A stretch of DNA of 64,000 bases. Source: Microbacterium hydrocarbonoxydans. Its GTDB lineage: Bacteria > Actinomycetota > Actinomycetes > Actinomycetales > Microbacteriaceae. The stretch covers positions 1 through 64,000 of the forward strand of contig NZ_JYJB01000006.1 in the NCBI RefSeq assembly GCF_000956475.1, written 5' to 3'. Shown here piece after piece: positions 47,101-54,842 of this stretch (positions are counted from its first letter, which is position 1; every line of letters starts with the position of its first letter). The notes beneath the pieces were generated by a model. The model did no database searches, was not told the DNA's origin, and saw nothing but the letters and a program-made list of their open reading frames with translations. Position numbers and translations under genes: made by a program.

Positions 47101-48216
47101 GACTTCGACGACATCGGATTCTCGCTCTCGGGTGTGCCGGTCACGGGCGTCGTGCTCGACGCCGATCAGGTCGCTCTGAACGTGGGCGAGCGGCGGACCG
47201 TGACGGCATCCGTCGCCCCTGAGGACGCGAGCGATGCTCGTGTCACCTGGACCAGTGCCGACCCCGCCGTCGCGACCGTGGTCGACGGTCGCATCGCCGG
47301 CGTGGCCGCGGGCACCGCGACCGTCACGGCCACCTCGGTCGCCGACCCCTCGCTCAGCGCCAGCCTGACGGTGACGGTGGCGGATGCCGCCTACCCGACG
47401 GTGCGTCTGGACGCGCAGCTGAAGGACGCCGCGAACTGGACCACCTCCGATGTGATCGCGGTCGACGACACCGGCGTGCACATCAGCGGTCAGGGCGTGC
47501 ACGGATACGAGGCCGAGCGCTTCGGCGACGCCCTGCTGCAGGTCGACGCCGACTTCGCGGCCTTCGACGGAGGCTGGTACGGCTTCCAGGTGCGATCGGA
47601 TCAGACGGGGCTGCCCGCGTGGCAGAACTCCAACACGGGCTACCTCGTGGTGATCAAGGAGGACACGATCGAGTTCCAGAGCTGGAGCCCGGGACAGACC
47701 CTGCTCGACGTCATCCCGAACACCGTGATCGCGCCGAACTCGACGCACCGCGTCGAATTCGGAGCCATCGCCGAGTCCGGCGGCACCCGCGTGGTGCTGC
47801 GGGTCGACGACCGCACGGTGTGGAACGTGCTCGATGCGAGGCAGAACCTGCGCATCGGCGCCGACGGCTTCTTCAACATCTACCACTACGGCAAGACCAA
47901 CACCTTCACGGTGCGCCCGACTCCGCCGCCCGCTACGGTGACCGGCATCTGCTGGGCGCCCGAGTCCGACCCGAAGACCCGCTACGTGCGCGGCGAGGAG
48001 CTCGATGTCACCGGCATGATCCTCGGCGTGCTCTGGAGCGACGGCTCGACGACGACTCAGCAGGTGACAGCCGATATGGTGAGCGGGTTCGACAGCGCCA
48101 AGGTGCATCCGCGCCAGACGCTGACGGTGACCCACGAAGGCGCCACGGTCACGCTCGACATCTCGGTGCGCCCCAAGCTCAAAGACGACGTGGAGGACGT
48201 GCCGCGATGCGAGTGA
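44143..48216 (+). CDS. Secreted beta-helix glycosidase-like protein (GH141-like), multidomain
   Basis: A 1357-residue exported protein with a Sec signal (residues 1-27). Residues about 30-650 are a right-handed parallel beta-helix that opens ALYVAPGGDDTASG and ATLEGARDRIRQLK and has GLTVYLREGEYQRTASFEI and SPITYRSYPGETATLTGGR (pieces); this opening is characteristic of GH141-type enzymes, which include alpha-L-fucosidases acting on pectin. Two BIG2 bacterial Ig-like domains follow (about 735-822 and 997-1080), each followed by a concanavalin/LamG-like domain, and a last Ig-like domain (about 1264-1341). ATG at 44143 follows GGAGACG. The end overlaps the SGNH gene by 10 bp. Family call is by eye and unproven. 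Confidence 0.75.
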   Translation: MKRVLATIALAAVFGSALAAAPSAAVAAEDAALYVAPGGDDTASGAIDAPLATLEGARDRIRQLKQATGLPADGLTVYLREGEYQRTASFEIGESDSGTADSPITYRSYPGETATLTGGRDLPRDGFAPVAEEAVKNRIVEASARDRVLEIDLAALGLSDYGQLSRHGYWKANDVSTTPPMELYIDGQGMTLARWPNADAATPTVQMGDIVDPGPTRKDADLQDRGGTFTYGYDRPKYWTNADDVWLDGIFGYSWEWSYNKIQSIDTEAKTITLRYGEMSGIMKSWFPDFHFAQNLLEELDAPGEYYIDRATGKLYLIPNAAFTTGRGDITVTTLDEPMLRADGASYVNFDDLVLEYGRATAAVILGGSHVTISHSAIQNFSDGGVLINSPGRYTYDGIPVNRGGRDHAVTDSRLRHIGGVGVVLQGGDKTTLEPGRNRVENSEIADFAYYHKAYNPGVMFDGVGNIARGNEIHDAPHPGIIVHGNDHLFEQNEVYDVCKMFHDLGAIYMNSGKTPQQRGHVFRENYFHDIGVGMSGVEGIYADNFTWDLQIEKNIFVNMGNSAIKSGSADYIEARNNIFVDAYAPYDNYEQWMGNQEGNVVDRDYMPAWRQVFADNNDFVGTPYLEKYPELAHFFEDDHYFPNHSTFAKNVVWNPNRTPIAGINDQGAKDGKNLLNYETNWVAGADPGFVDAAHGDYTLKADAAVFAQIPGFEAIDFAAIGTDGVIGQTQQPQTVPLEAIAFESSRLTLDAGDEVRVRAVPLPWNADDAAVSYASADAAVATVSDKGVVLGAGPGTTTVTATAKSDPSKTATIEVVVEEGDGVLHFTDFESGANGWPTDPNRSIQVAADGDRVYRIVKGANSLLPRDFTEFILDVDVTTPAGAAATGSGLIIYDRNGKGGGYIRYRNAAAGPTWTIFDDNWKPVAEQVLPADQGLAPGATSHVRVAVQDGRIRIVVNGQVVLEGADPGPGKAGRVGFYVEGYASLDFDDIGFSLSGVPVTGVVLDADQVALNVGERRTVTASVAPEDASDARVTWTSADPAVATVVDGRIAGVAAGTATVTATSVADPSLSASLTVTVADAAYPTVRLDAQLKDAANWTTSDVIAVDDTGVHISGQGVHGYEAERFGDALLQVDADFAAFDGGWYGFQVRSDQTGLPAWQNSNTGYLVVIKEDTIEFQSWSPGQTLLDVIPNTVIAPNSTHRVEFGAIAESGGTRVVLRVDDRTVWNVLDARQNLRIGADGFFNIYHYGKTNTFTVRPTPPPATVTGICWAPESDPKTRYVRGEELDVTGMILGVLWSDGSTTTQQVTADMVSGFDSAKVHPRQTLTVTHEGATVTLDISVRPKLKDDVEDVPRCE

Positions 48217-48812
48217 CGTTCATCGGAGACTCGATCACGGATGCCGGTCGTGACCGCAGCGACCCTGATTCGCTCGGCGACGGGTACGTGTCGCTGCTGG
48301 CGCCCGACCTGATCGCGGCCGGCGCCACCGTGCGCAACCTCGGGATCGCCGGCGATCGCGCAGCGGATCTCGCGTCGAGGTGGGAGTCGGAGCTCCTGCC
48401 GACCGCGCCCGAGCTGCTCACGGTGTACGTGGGCGTGAACGACATGTGGCGGCGCTTCGACAGCGACGACCCGACGACCGCGGAGGACTTCGAGGCGACG
48501 CTGAGGCCGCTTCTGGAGCGGGTCGTCGCCGCTCACGCCCCGCGACTGATCCTGATGGAGCCGTACTTCCTGCCGGTGACACCCGCGCAGGCCGGGTGGC
48601 TGGACGACCTCGATGGCAAGCGTGCGGTCGTGCGTCGGCTCGCGCGCGACTTCGACGCCGCTCTCGTTCCGCTGCACGAGGTGTTCACCGGCGCGGCATC
48701 CGCTCGTCCGCTCTCGGAGCTCGCCCCCGATGGCGTGCATCCGACGCCGTACGGTTCGCGTCTGATCGCGGATGCATGGCTCGCCGCAGCATCCATTAGC
48801 GATAGTCGATAA
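48207..48812 (+). CDS. SGNH/GDSL hydrolase (probable carbohydrate esterase)
   Basis: A 201-residue cytosolic esterase. The catalytic Ser9 lies in FIGDSITDAG, oxyanion residues in IAGDRAAD and VGVNDMW, and the dyad Asp175/His178 in DGVHP. It overlaps the beta-helix gene (ATG within its last codons), so both are made together; it probably deacylates sugars released from the glycan. The stop codon lies inside the palindrome ahead of the GntR gene. Confidence 0.88.
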   Translation: MRVTFIGDSITDAGRDRSDPDSLGDGYVSLLAPDLIAAGATVRNLGIAGDRAADLASRWESELLPTAPELLTVYVGVNDMWRRFDSDDPTTAEDFEATLRPLLERVVAAHAPRLILMEPYFLPVTPAQAGWLDDLDGKRAVVRRLARDFDAALVPLHEVFTGAASARPLSELAPDGVHPTPYGSRLIADAWLAAASISDSR

Positions 48813-48813
48813 T
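48795..48813. promoter_or_regulatory. Candidate GntR autoregulatory operator
   Basis: ATTAGCGA and TCGATAAT (48795-48802 and 48806-48813) are reverse complements with one mismatch around TAG. The half-site ATTATCGA is the same as in the elements at 44054-44067 and 57163-57176. It lies just ahead of the GntR start. Confidence 0.6.
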
Positions 48814-48822
48814 GGAAGTAGA

Positions 48823-49485
48823 ATGACACTCATGACGGATGCTCTGGCCACGGCCGGTCTGCAGCGAGGACTGCTGTCTGACCAGATCTACGAGATGATC
48901 AAGGCGATGATCAAGGACTCCACGCTCGCCCCGGGCGAGCAGCTGGTGGAGTCGCAGCTGGCCCGGCAGCTGCAGGTGAGCCAGGCGCCTGTGCGCGATG
49001 CCCTCAAGCGTCTCGCGCACGAAGGTCTCGTCTCGCACGTGCGCCATCAGGGCAACTTCGTCGCGAGCTACTCGGCTGAGGAGGCGGAGCATGCCAAGGT
49101 CGCCCGCGTCGAGCTCGAGGCGCTCGCAGGGCGGCTGGCATCGGGGGCTCTCACGGCGTCACGGCGCGATGAGCTCGCGTCGATGATCGACCAGATGCAC
49201 ACGGCCGCCGAGGCGCAGGATCTGGCACGCTTTCGCGAGCTGGACTTCGCGTTCCACCGCGCCGTGATCGACGCCAGCGGCAACGCCTACCTGCCCAAGA
49301 TGTGGGACCTGCTCGAGCCCGGTCTCCGGTCGATGCACGTGCTGGGAGACCCGAAGTTCACGGGGGACTGGCATGAGGTCGCCGACTGGCACCGCGGACT
49401 TCTCGAGGTTCTCGAGCGGGGAGATGCGGATGCCGCGTCGGCCCTGTTCCGCAGTCACGCGGCGGGAACTCTGCTCGACTCCTGA
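48823..49485 (+). CDS. GntR-family regulator (FCD domain)
   Basis: A 220-residue regulator. GntR winged helix at about residues 15-80 (LVESQLARQLQVSQAPVRDALKRLAHEGLV in pieces, then HQGNFVASY) and an FCD domain with FRELDFAFHRAVIDASGN and DWHRGLLEVL supplying the typical metal-binding His/Asp residues. ATG at 48823 sits nearest the ribosome site GGAAG; ATG at 48832 is an alternative. It is last of the rightward trio beta-helix - SGNH - GntR. Matching half-sites at three positions from 44 to 57 kb make it the best candidate regulator of the whole block. Confidence 0.88.
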   Translation: MTLMTDALATAGLQRGLLSDQIYEMIKAMIKDSTLAPGEQLVESQLARQLQVSQAPVRDALKRLAHEGLVSHVRHQGNFVASYSAEEAEHAKVARVELEALAGRLASGALTASRRDELASMIDQMHTAAEAQDLARFRELDFAFHRAVIDASGNAYLPKMWDLLEPGLRSMHVLGDPKFTGDWHEVADWHRGLLEVLERGDADAASALFRSHAAGTLLDS

Positions 49486-49594
49486 CGCTGCGGGCGCATC
49501 GCGCGGCGGCCGGTGAAGTGCTGGTTTGCGCGTGAGGTCCTGGTCTGCGGGTGGCGTCTGTGCTGGCGGTGGGTCTCACGCGCGGAGGGGGAGG

Positions 49595-50413
49595 TCACGG
49601 CTGATGCTGAGCCGGAGGCAGGCGGTAGAGGCGCGAGGCAGTGCCGGACCAGAACGCCGGGGTGTCGAGGCCGTGGGGGAGGGCGGTGCGCGTCGAGTCG
49701 AGCACTCCGGCGTAGGTGCACGAGCGCACCGACATCGGCCAGTCGCTGCCGAACAGCAGCCGGTCGGCGCCGAACGCATCGAACGCGTGACGCACGAGAG
49801 CATGCGCCTCATCAGGATCGCGCGACGGCAGCGCGAGTCCCGAGACCTTGGCGTGCAGTCGTGGTGCCGTCGCGGCGTCCGTCAGCGCATCGCGCCAGGC
49901 GGCATCCGGATTCCCCGCGCCCAGCCCGAGATGGCACACCACGATCGCGGTCGACGGATGCCGGCGCGACAGCGCACCGGCGGCCACAAGCTGCTCGGGG
50001 CGGATCAGCAGCTCGAGCACCTGCCCACGAGCGCCCAGCACATCGGCGAGGTCGTCGAGCCGTGCGACATCGGAGAGGTCGGCGGCGAACTGGGGAACGG
50101 CGGCGCGGATGCCGGCGGCATCCGTCTCGCCCGCACCCGGGAAACGGGTCGGGTCGTACTGCAGCACCGCCCGACGCACGAGCGGATCCGTGCGCGCCAT
50201 GTCGAGCAGCCACTCGGCCTCGACAGCGGAATCCGCCGCCTGCACGGCGATCGCCGCCTCGGCGCCCGCCTCGTCCATCGCGAGGCCGAGATCCGCGGCC
50301 GATGCGCGTCGTGGCAGGCCGAGGTCATCGCGGAACCACGGGATCGGCAGGGCGTCGACATCCCAGAGATGCACATGGGCGTCGACGATGCGGACGCTCA
50401 GAGTCTCGCCCAC
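49595..50413 (-). CDS. Amidohydrolase, sugar lactonase-like
   Basis: A 272-residue amidohydrolase_2 (COG3618) protein, paralogous to the one at 18126. It has VDAHVHLWDVD (HxH), VVCHLGLG and FGSDWPMSV. It begins at a GTG overlapping the end of the aldo/keto reductase by 16 bp; an in-frame ATG is lacking near the conserved start. It likely opens the lactone made by the preceding dehydrogenase. Last gene of the leftward operon starting at 57116. Confidence 0.82.
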   Translation of the reverse strand: MGETLSVRIVDAHVHLWDVDALPIPWFRDDLGLPRRASAADLGLAMDEAGAEAAIAVQAADSAVEAEWLLDMARTDPLVRRAVLQYDPTRFPGAGETDAAGIRAAVPQFAADLSDVARLDDLADVLGARGQVLELLIRPEQLVAAGALSRRHPSTAIVVCHLGLGAGNPDAAWRDALTDAATAPRLHAKVSGLALPSRDPDEAHALVRHAFDAFGADRLLFGSDWPMSVRSCTYAGVLDSTRTALPHGLDTPAFWSGTASRLYRLPPAQHQP

Positions 50414-51327
50414 AGCTCGGGTGGCATCTCGGAGTCGAGGCCGTCGACGAAGGCGTCGAGCTCGGCAGGCGTGCGCGCCCCGACGACGACGGCATCCGCC
50501 CCTGCCCGAAGCGGGAACTGCACCGCGGCGTCCGCGAGGCGCACGCCGAACGACGCGCAGATGTCGCGCAGCCGCAGAGCGGCCTCGACCACATCGGCCG
50601 GCGCCGGCTTGTACTCGTAGAACGGGCTGGCGACGGGATCCACGAGGATGCCGGAGTTGAACACGCCTGCGGCGATCACGCCGATGCCGCGACGCGCGGC
50701 GACAGGCAGCAGGCGATCGAGCGCCGTCCGGTCCAGCAGGGTGAGCCGCCCGGCCTCCATGAGCACGTCGAGCGGCGCCTCGGCGGCGATGCGCTCGAGC
50801 GGATCGAGCTTGCCGAGACCCACGCTGATCGCCCGGACGACGCCCTGTTCGCGCAGCTCCGCGAGCGCCGGGAACGACGCGGAAAGGGCCGTCTCGACGT
50901 CGAGCGGATCGTGCAGGTGCAGCACGTCGACGCGGTCGACGCCGAGCCTGGCCAGGCTCCCCTCGAGGCTTCGGAGCACGCCGTCGCGGCTGAGGTCGAC
51001 GACCGAGTCGTGCCCGCTCGCGGCTCCGCGCACCGGCGCCCCGGAATCGTCGATCAAGATGCGCCCGACCTTGGTCGCGATCAGGTAGTCGTCTCGCGGC
51101 ACTCCTCGCAGGGCGAGGCCGAGCTTGCGCTCGCTCTCGCCGGAGCCGTACAGCGGGGCCGTGTCGAAGAACCGCACGTCGCGGGCGAGCGCGGCTTCGA
51201 CGGTGGCGACGGCATCCGCATCCGGCACACGCGAGAAGAGATTGCCGATCGGCGCGCAGCCGAGACCGGCGTCGTCTCGGAAGACGACGCCGGGGTTCAG
51301 CGGACGGAGCTCTGAGCGGAACGCCAT
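50398..51327 (-). CDS. Aldo/keto reductase, sugar 1-dehydrogenase-like
   Basis: A 309-residue aldo/keto reductase related to the fucose dehydrogenase at 31853: FFDTAPLYGSGESERKLG (Asp, Tyr), LIATKVGRIL (Lys), VLHLHDPLDVE (His) and AVVVGARTPAELD. ATG at 51327 lies inside the RraA gene (31-bp overlap). With the lactonase after it, it forms a second dehydrogenase-lactonase pair, perhaps for another deoxysugar such as L-galactose, D-arabinose or a fucose derivative (inference). Confidence 0.82.
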   Translation of the reverse strand: MAFRSELRPLNPGVVFRDDAGLGCAPIGNLFSRVPDADAVATVEAALARDVRFFDTAPLYGSGESERKLGLALRGVPRDDYLIATKVGRILIDDSGAPVRGAASGHDSVVDLSRDGVLRSLEGSLARLGVDRVDVLHLHDPLDVETALSASFPALAELREQGVVRAISVGLGKLDPLERIAAEAPLDVLMEAGRLTLLDRTALDRLLPVAARRGIGVIAAGVFNSGILVDPVASPFYEYKPAPADVVEAALRLRDICASFGVRLADAAVQFPLRAGADAVVVGARTPAELDAFVDGLDSEMPPELWARL

Positions 51328-52079
51328 GCCTCGTACTCCTCGCGGCTGTCGGGGGTCAGCGGGTAGTAGTCGCTCAGCCGCGCGCCGCCGTCGAGGCGGA
51401 GCCGGCTGAACACCTCCCACTCCTCATGATCTCGCGCCGAGTCGACCACCCGCGGCGCCATCGCCTGCGGAACCACCACGGGCCCGTCGTCGTCGGCCAC
51501 CACGAGGTCACCGGGCATGCACAGAGCGCCACCCACGGCCACCGGCACGTCGTAGGCCCAGGGGACCAGCTCGGACTGCGAGGCGTAGTGGGGGGTGGTG
51601 CCGGTCGACCACACGGGGATGCCGAGCTCGCGGATGCGGGCCGCATCCCTGATCCGCCCGTCGACCACGATGCCCGCGCCGCCCTTGCGAGCGAAGTAGC
51701 GCGCGAGGATGTCGCCGATGCACCCGGAGAAGCGGCTGCCGTAGGCCTGGATCACGAGCACGTCTCCCGGCTGCACGGCTTCGAGCACGTGCCACAGTGC
51801 GGTGTGCCGCTCGGCGTACTCCTGCCCCGCGCCCGAAGCCATGTCCTCACGCTGAGGCATGAACTGCAGCGTGAGGGCGGATCCGACGACGCGCTGCCCC
51901 GTCGACAGAGGCTCAGGGCCGTCGATGTAGCTGCGACGGATGCCGAGCTCATGCAGCTTGGCGCATGCCGTGGCGGAGGAGATCGTCTCGAACGAGTCCA
52001 CGACCTCGGCCGCAGGACGCTGATAGGCGGCTCCCCGCACGGGCAGAGCGAAGTCGGGTCGGATCAGGGTGTCGCTCAT
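51297..52079 (-). CDS. RraA-family protein, possible keto-acid aldolase
   Basis: A 260-residue member of the RraA/dimethylmenaquinone-methyltransferase-like family with the active-site segment GGAGIVVDGRIRDAARI and the preceding QAYGSRFSGCIGDILA. True members of the family in sugar and aromatic clusters act as metal-dependent pyruvate aldolases or decarboxylases rather than RNase inhibitors. It could cleave the keto-deoxy acid made in this operon, for which no dehydratase is present. It is ATGA-coupled to the unknown 636-residue protein. Confidence 0.78.
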   Translation of the reverse strand: MSDTLIRPDFALPVRGAAYQRPAAEVVDSFETISSATACAKLHELGIRRSYIDGPEPLSTGQRVVGSALTLQFMPQREDMASGAGQEYAERHTALWHVLEAVQPGDVLVIQAYGSRFSGCIGDILARYFARKGGAGIVVDGRIRDAARIRELGIPVWSTGTTPHYASQSELVPWAYDVPVAVGGALCMPGDLVVADDDGPVVVPQAMAPRVVDSARDHEEWEVFSRLRLDGGARLSDYYPLTPDSREEYEAWRSAQSSVR

Positions 52080-53986
52080 GCGGCTCCTCCAGTGGTGAGG
52101 TGGCGCGGCGTTCCTGACGCGCGCGCGATGGTCAGGTCGAGGTCGGCGCGGTGCGCCGGCGGGAGCGTCACGACGAGGTCGTCGTCGCAGTCCCAGGTGC
52201 GGGTCAGCTCGGGCGAGACCGGTGCCGCGTAGGTGCCGGATGCTCCGGGATAGGTGCCGGGCTTCTCGAAGGTCGCGGTGACGCGCGTGATGCGGTCGAG
52301 CCCGAACCGTCCGCCGCGCAGCCGCACCGTGCGCGCGTGCACGGTCGACGTGTTCACGAGGTGCACTCCGGCTCCGTCCTCGTCGAGGCGGTGCACGAGG
52401 GCCGCCACGTCGGGCGGCAGGCCCGGCCGCGCGCGGTCGACGTCTTCGTAGCGCAGCGCCGTGAAGCCGATCCCGCCGTTGTAGAGCACCTGCGGCGCCC
52501 CGCCCACGAGCTGCGTCAGCACCTCGGTCACGACCGGGTTCACGCGCTGCCAGAAGTGCAGGTGCGCGGCATCCGGATCCTGCTCGTCGCCGAGCATCAT
52601 CGCGGTGCGCCGCGCCACCTGGCCGAGCGCCATCTCGAGAGCGCGCTCGGGGTACTCGGGCAGGCGGCCGTCGAGGAAGGCGATCCATCCGGCCTCGTGC
52701 CCCGCCTCCTCCTTGTCGCGGAACGGCGCGACGAGGTCGGCCGAGTCGGGGATGCCGGCGATGGCACGGTCGAGGCGCTCGCGATCGGCATCCGACCGCG
52801 ACCACCACCACAGCCACGTCGGCAGGTCGAGCTGCAGCGGGCCGTGGTCGAACCATCCGTCGGTGCCGAAGCGGTACGGCACGAGCAGGCCCGGATCGGA
52901 TGCCGCAGCCCCCAGCCGTGCCATCCAGCCCCCGCGCAGGCTGTAGGCCGAGTCGGCGACCGCGCCGGTTCGGCCCTCGGCGAGCACGGTGTCGAGCATG
53001 GTGCGCACGAGGTCGAGGGCGTCATCGCGCCCCGTGACCATCGCGTGGTTGAGGGCGCCGATCAGGGCGCTCATCCCGACCGAGTGCAGCCCGTGCGGCC
53101 ACGCCCACCCGTAGTGGCCGCCCCACCAGCGGCCCTCCTGCAGCGATCCAGGCACACCGTCGGGGCCGACGCTGTCGGGCAGCATCCCGCCTGCGGCCCT
53201 GACGATCCATCCCTCGACATACCGCTGCACCCAGGCGCCAGAGTGCTCGTCGTCGCCGTACAGCCAGCTGTTGGCGACCAGGGAGGTCGCCGCGAGGTTC
53301 ACGGCGACGTCGCCTGCGGCCCTGCGCTGCATCTCCTCGGCCATGAACCGCGCCTTCGCGGGGTCGGCGAGGTCGTCCCAGGTCCGGATTCCGTCGAGCC
53401 CCTGGATCGGGAGCCCGTAGGGGCGCATCTCTGCTCGGTCGGCCGAGTACGGCGTGACGACGTCGTCGAGGCCGGGTCGGGCGCCGAGGGCGCCGTTGTG
53501 CGGAGAACGGATGATGTTGAGCTCGGCGTCGTAGTTGCCACGCGCGGGATCGGTGAACAGGGCGGCGAAGCGGGAGGCGCGATCGGCGAAGGCGGCATCG
53601 GCCGGGTCGGCCGCGCAGATGCCGGCGAGGAACAGCAGCGACTCGCCCTGGTGGAACCAGTCGTAGCCGTTGTCGTACTCGTCGGTCAGCATGCCGGCCT
53701 CGGTGAGCTGCGCGGTGACGCCCTCCCAGTGGCGCTTTGCGTCGGCGAGCACCTCGTCCGGACCGCCGAGCAGGTAGAACGCGGGCCAGTTGAAGAACGG
53801 CTCGTACAGATCGTCGACGCCGTCGCGGTCGACGAACTCGGCGACGCCGCGCAGGCGCCCGTCGGGGAGCGTGTACCGGTCGCGGAAGACGCGCCGAGCC
53901 TCGTCGATCTCGGCGAACAGACGCCGCTGCAGCACGGCCCACGCGGGCATCGCCCGCAGAGAAGAGGTGAAGGTCTCGTCGGTCAT
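52076..53986 (-). CDS. Unrecognised 636-residue protein of a sugar operon
   Basis: I do not recognise the family. It is cytosolic by sequence (no signal) and rich in Trp, Tyr, His and Asp. It has repeated helical segments typical of an alpha/alpha toroid, e.g. DWFHQGESLLFLAGICAADP (about residue 150), RWWGGHYGWAWPHGLHSVG (about 295), SLRGGWMARLGAAAS and DHGPLQLDLPTWLWWW. From about 520 a beta-rich tail follows (VHLVNTSTVHARTV...). The layout is like polysaccharide lyases or unsaturated uronyl hydrolases. It lies between the RraA gene (4-bp overlap) and the permeases (1-bp gap), so it is part of the imported-sugar pathway. Confidence 0.7.
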   Translation of the reverse strand: MTDETFTSSLRAMPAWAVLQRRLFAEIDEARRVFRDRYTLPDGRLRGVAEFVDRDGVDDLYEPFFNWPAFYLLGGPDEVLADAKRHWEGVTAQLTEAGMLTDEYDNGYDWFHQGESLLFLAGICAADPADAAFADRASRFAALFTDPARGNYDAELNIIRSPHNGALGARPGLDDVVTPYSADRAEMRPYGLPIQGLDGIRTWDDLADPAKARFMAEEMQRRAAGDVAVNLAATSLVANSWLYGDDEHSGAWVQRYVEGWIVRAAGGMLPDSVGPDGVPGSLQEGRWWGGHYGWAWPHGLHSVGMSALIGALNHAMVTGRDDALDLVRTMLDTVLAEGRTGAVADSAYSLRGGWMARLGAAASDPGLLVPYRFGTDGWFDHGPLQLDLPTWLWWWSRSDADRERLDRAIAGIPDSADLVAPFRDKEEAGHEAGWIAFLDGRLPEYPERALEMALGQVARRTAMMLGDEQDPDAAHLHFWQRVNPVVTEVLTQLVGGAPQVLYNGGIGFTALRYEDVDRARPGLPPDVAALVHRLDEDGAGVHLVNTSTVHARTVRLRGGRFGLDRITRVTATFEKPGTYPGASGTYAAPVSPELTRTWDCDDDLVVTLPPAHRADLDLTIARASGTPRHLTTGGAA

Positions 53987-53987
53987 G

Positions 53988-54842
53988 TCAGCCCTTCGTC
54001 GCTCCGGCGACGAGGCCGCCGATGATGTGGCGCTGCATGATGATGAAGAACGCCATCGCCGGCAGCACCGCGAGCAGCAGCGTCGGGAAGACCTGCGTGT
54101 AGTCGGTGGAGAACTGACCGACCGCGGCATACACCCCGGTGGTGACGGTGTAGATGCCCGAGCTCGGTCCCAGGATGATCTGCGGGCTCACGAAGTCGTT
54201 CCAGACGCCGATCGAGTTGAGCACGACGATGGTGGCGACCACGGGCCTCATGATCGGGAAGATGCACGACCAGAACGCGCGGATGGGTCCCGCGCCGTCG
54301 AGGGCCGCGGCCTCGTCGATGTCGCGCGGGACGCTTCTCAGATAGGCGGTGAACAGGAAGATCGTCACAGGCAGGGTCGCTGCGGTCTCGAACAGGATGA
54401 ATCCGGGGATCGTGTTGATGAGCCCGAGCACCCGCAGGACGAAGACGACGGGGATCAGCGTGACCTGACCGGGGATGAAGAGCCCGGACACGAACAGCAG
54501 CAGAAGCCCCAGGTGCCACTTCGATCGGCCGCGGGCGATCACGTACGCGACAGGGGCTGCCAGCGCGATGCAGCAGACGTTCACGAGGACCACGAACAGC
54601 AGCGTGATGCCGTAGGCGGCGATGACGTTGAACTTGCTGCTCGTGATCGCCGCCCACAGGTAGTCGAACGTGAAGCTCTGCGGAGTGATCAGCAGCGGGT
54701 TCTCGATGATGTCGGCCTGCGGCTTGAACGCGTTGATCACCATCGTGTACATCGGGATCAGCATCGTGATCGCGACGACGCCGAGCACGACCCATCGGAG
54801 GATGCGGGCGATGAGCGCCGGACGGTTGCGGGTCTGCTTCAT
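53988..54842 (-). CDS. Sugar ABC transporter permease (MalG-like)
   Basis: A 284-residue permease with six helices. The first helix is at about 13-33, followed by MVINAFKPQADI; the EAA motif is IDEAAALDGAGPIRAFWSCI. It touches its upstream partner by one base. Third CUT1 system of the window; again no ATPase gene. Confidence 0.92.
   Translation of the reverse strand: MKQTRNRPALIARILRWVVLGVVAITMLIPMYTMVINAFKPQADIIENPLLITPQSFTFDYLWAAITSSKFNVIAAYGITLLFVVLVNVCCIALAAPVAYVIARGRSKWHLGLLLLFVSGLFIPGQVTLIPVVFVLRVLGLINTIPGFILFETAATLPVTIFLFTAYLRSVPRDIDEAAALDGAGPIRAFWSCIFPIMRPVVATIVVLNSIGVWNDFVSPQIILGPSSGIYTVTTGVYAAVGQFSTDYTQVFPTLLLAVLPAMAFFIIMQRHIIGGLVAGATKG

Noticed and set aside
49486..49594. A 9-bp inverted pair GCGCGTGAG/CTCACGCGC in the gap between the GntR gene and the lactonase
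   Set aside because: The arms are short, GC-rich and 38 bp apart; it could form by chance, though it may aid termination of the convergent genes.
51297..52079. RraA as ribonuclease E inhibitor
   Set aside because: Position in a sugar operon and the DGRIRD segment fit the aldolase-like branch; actinobacterial RNase E regulation by RraA is not indicated here.
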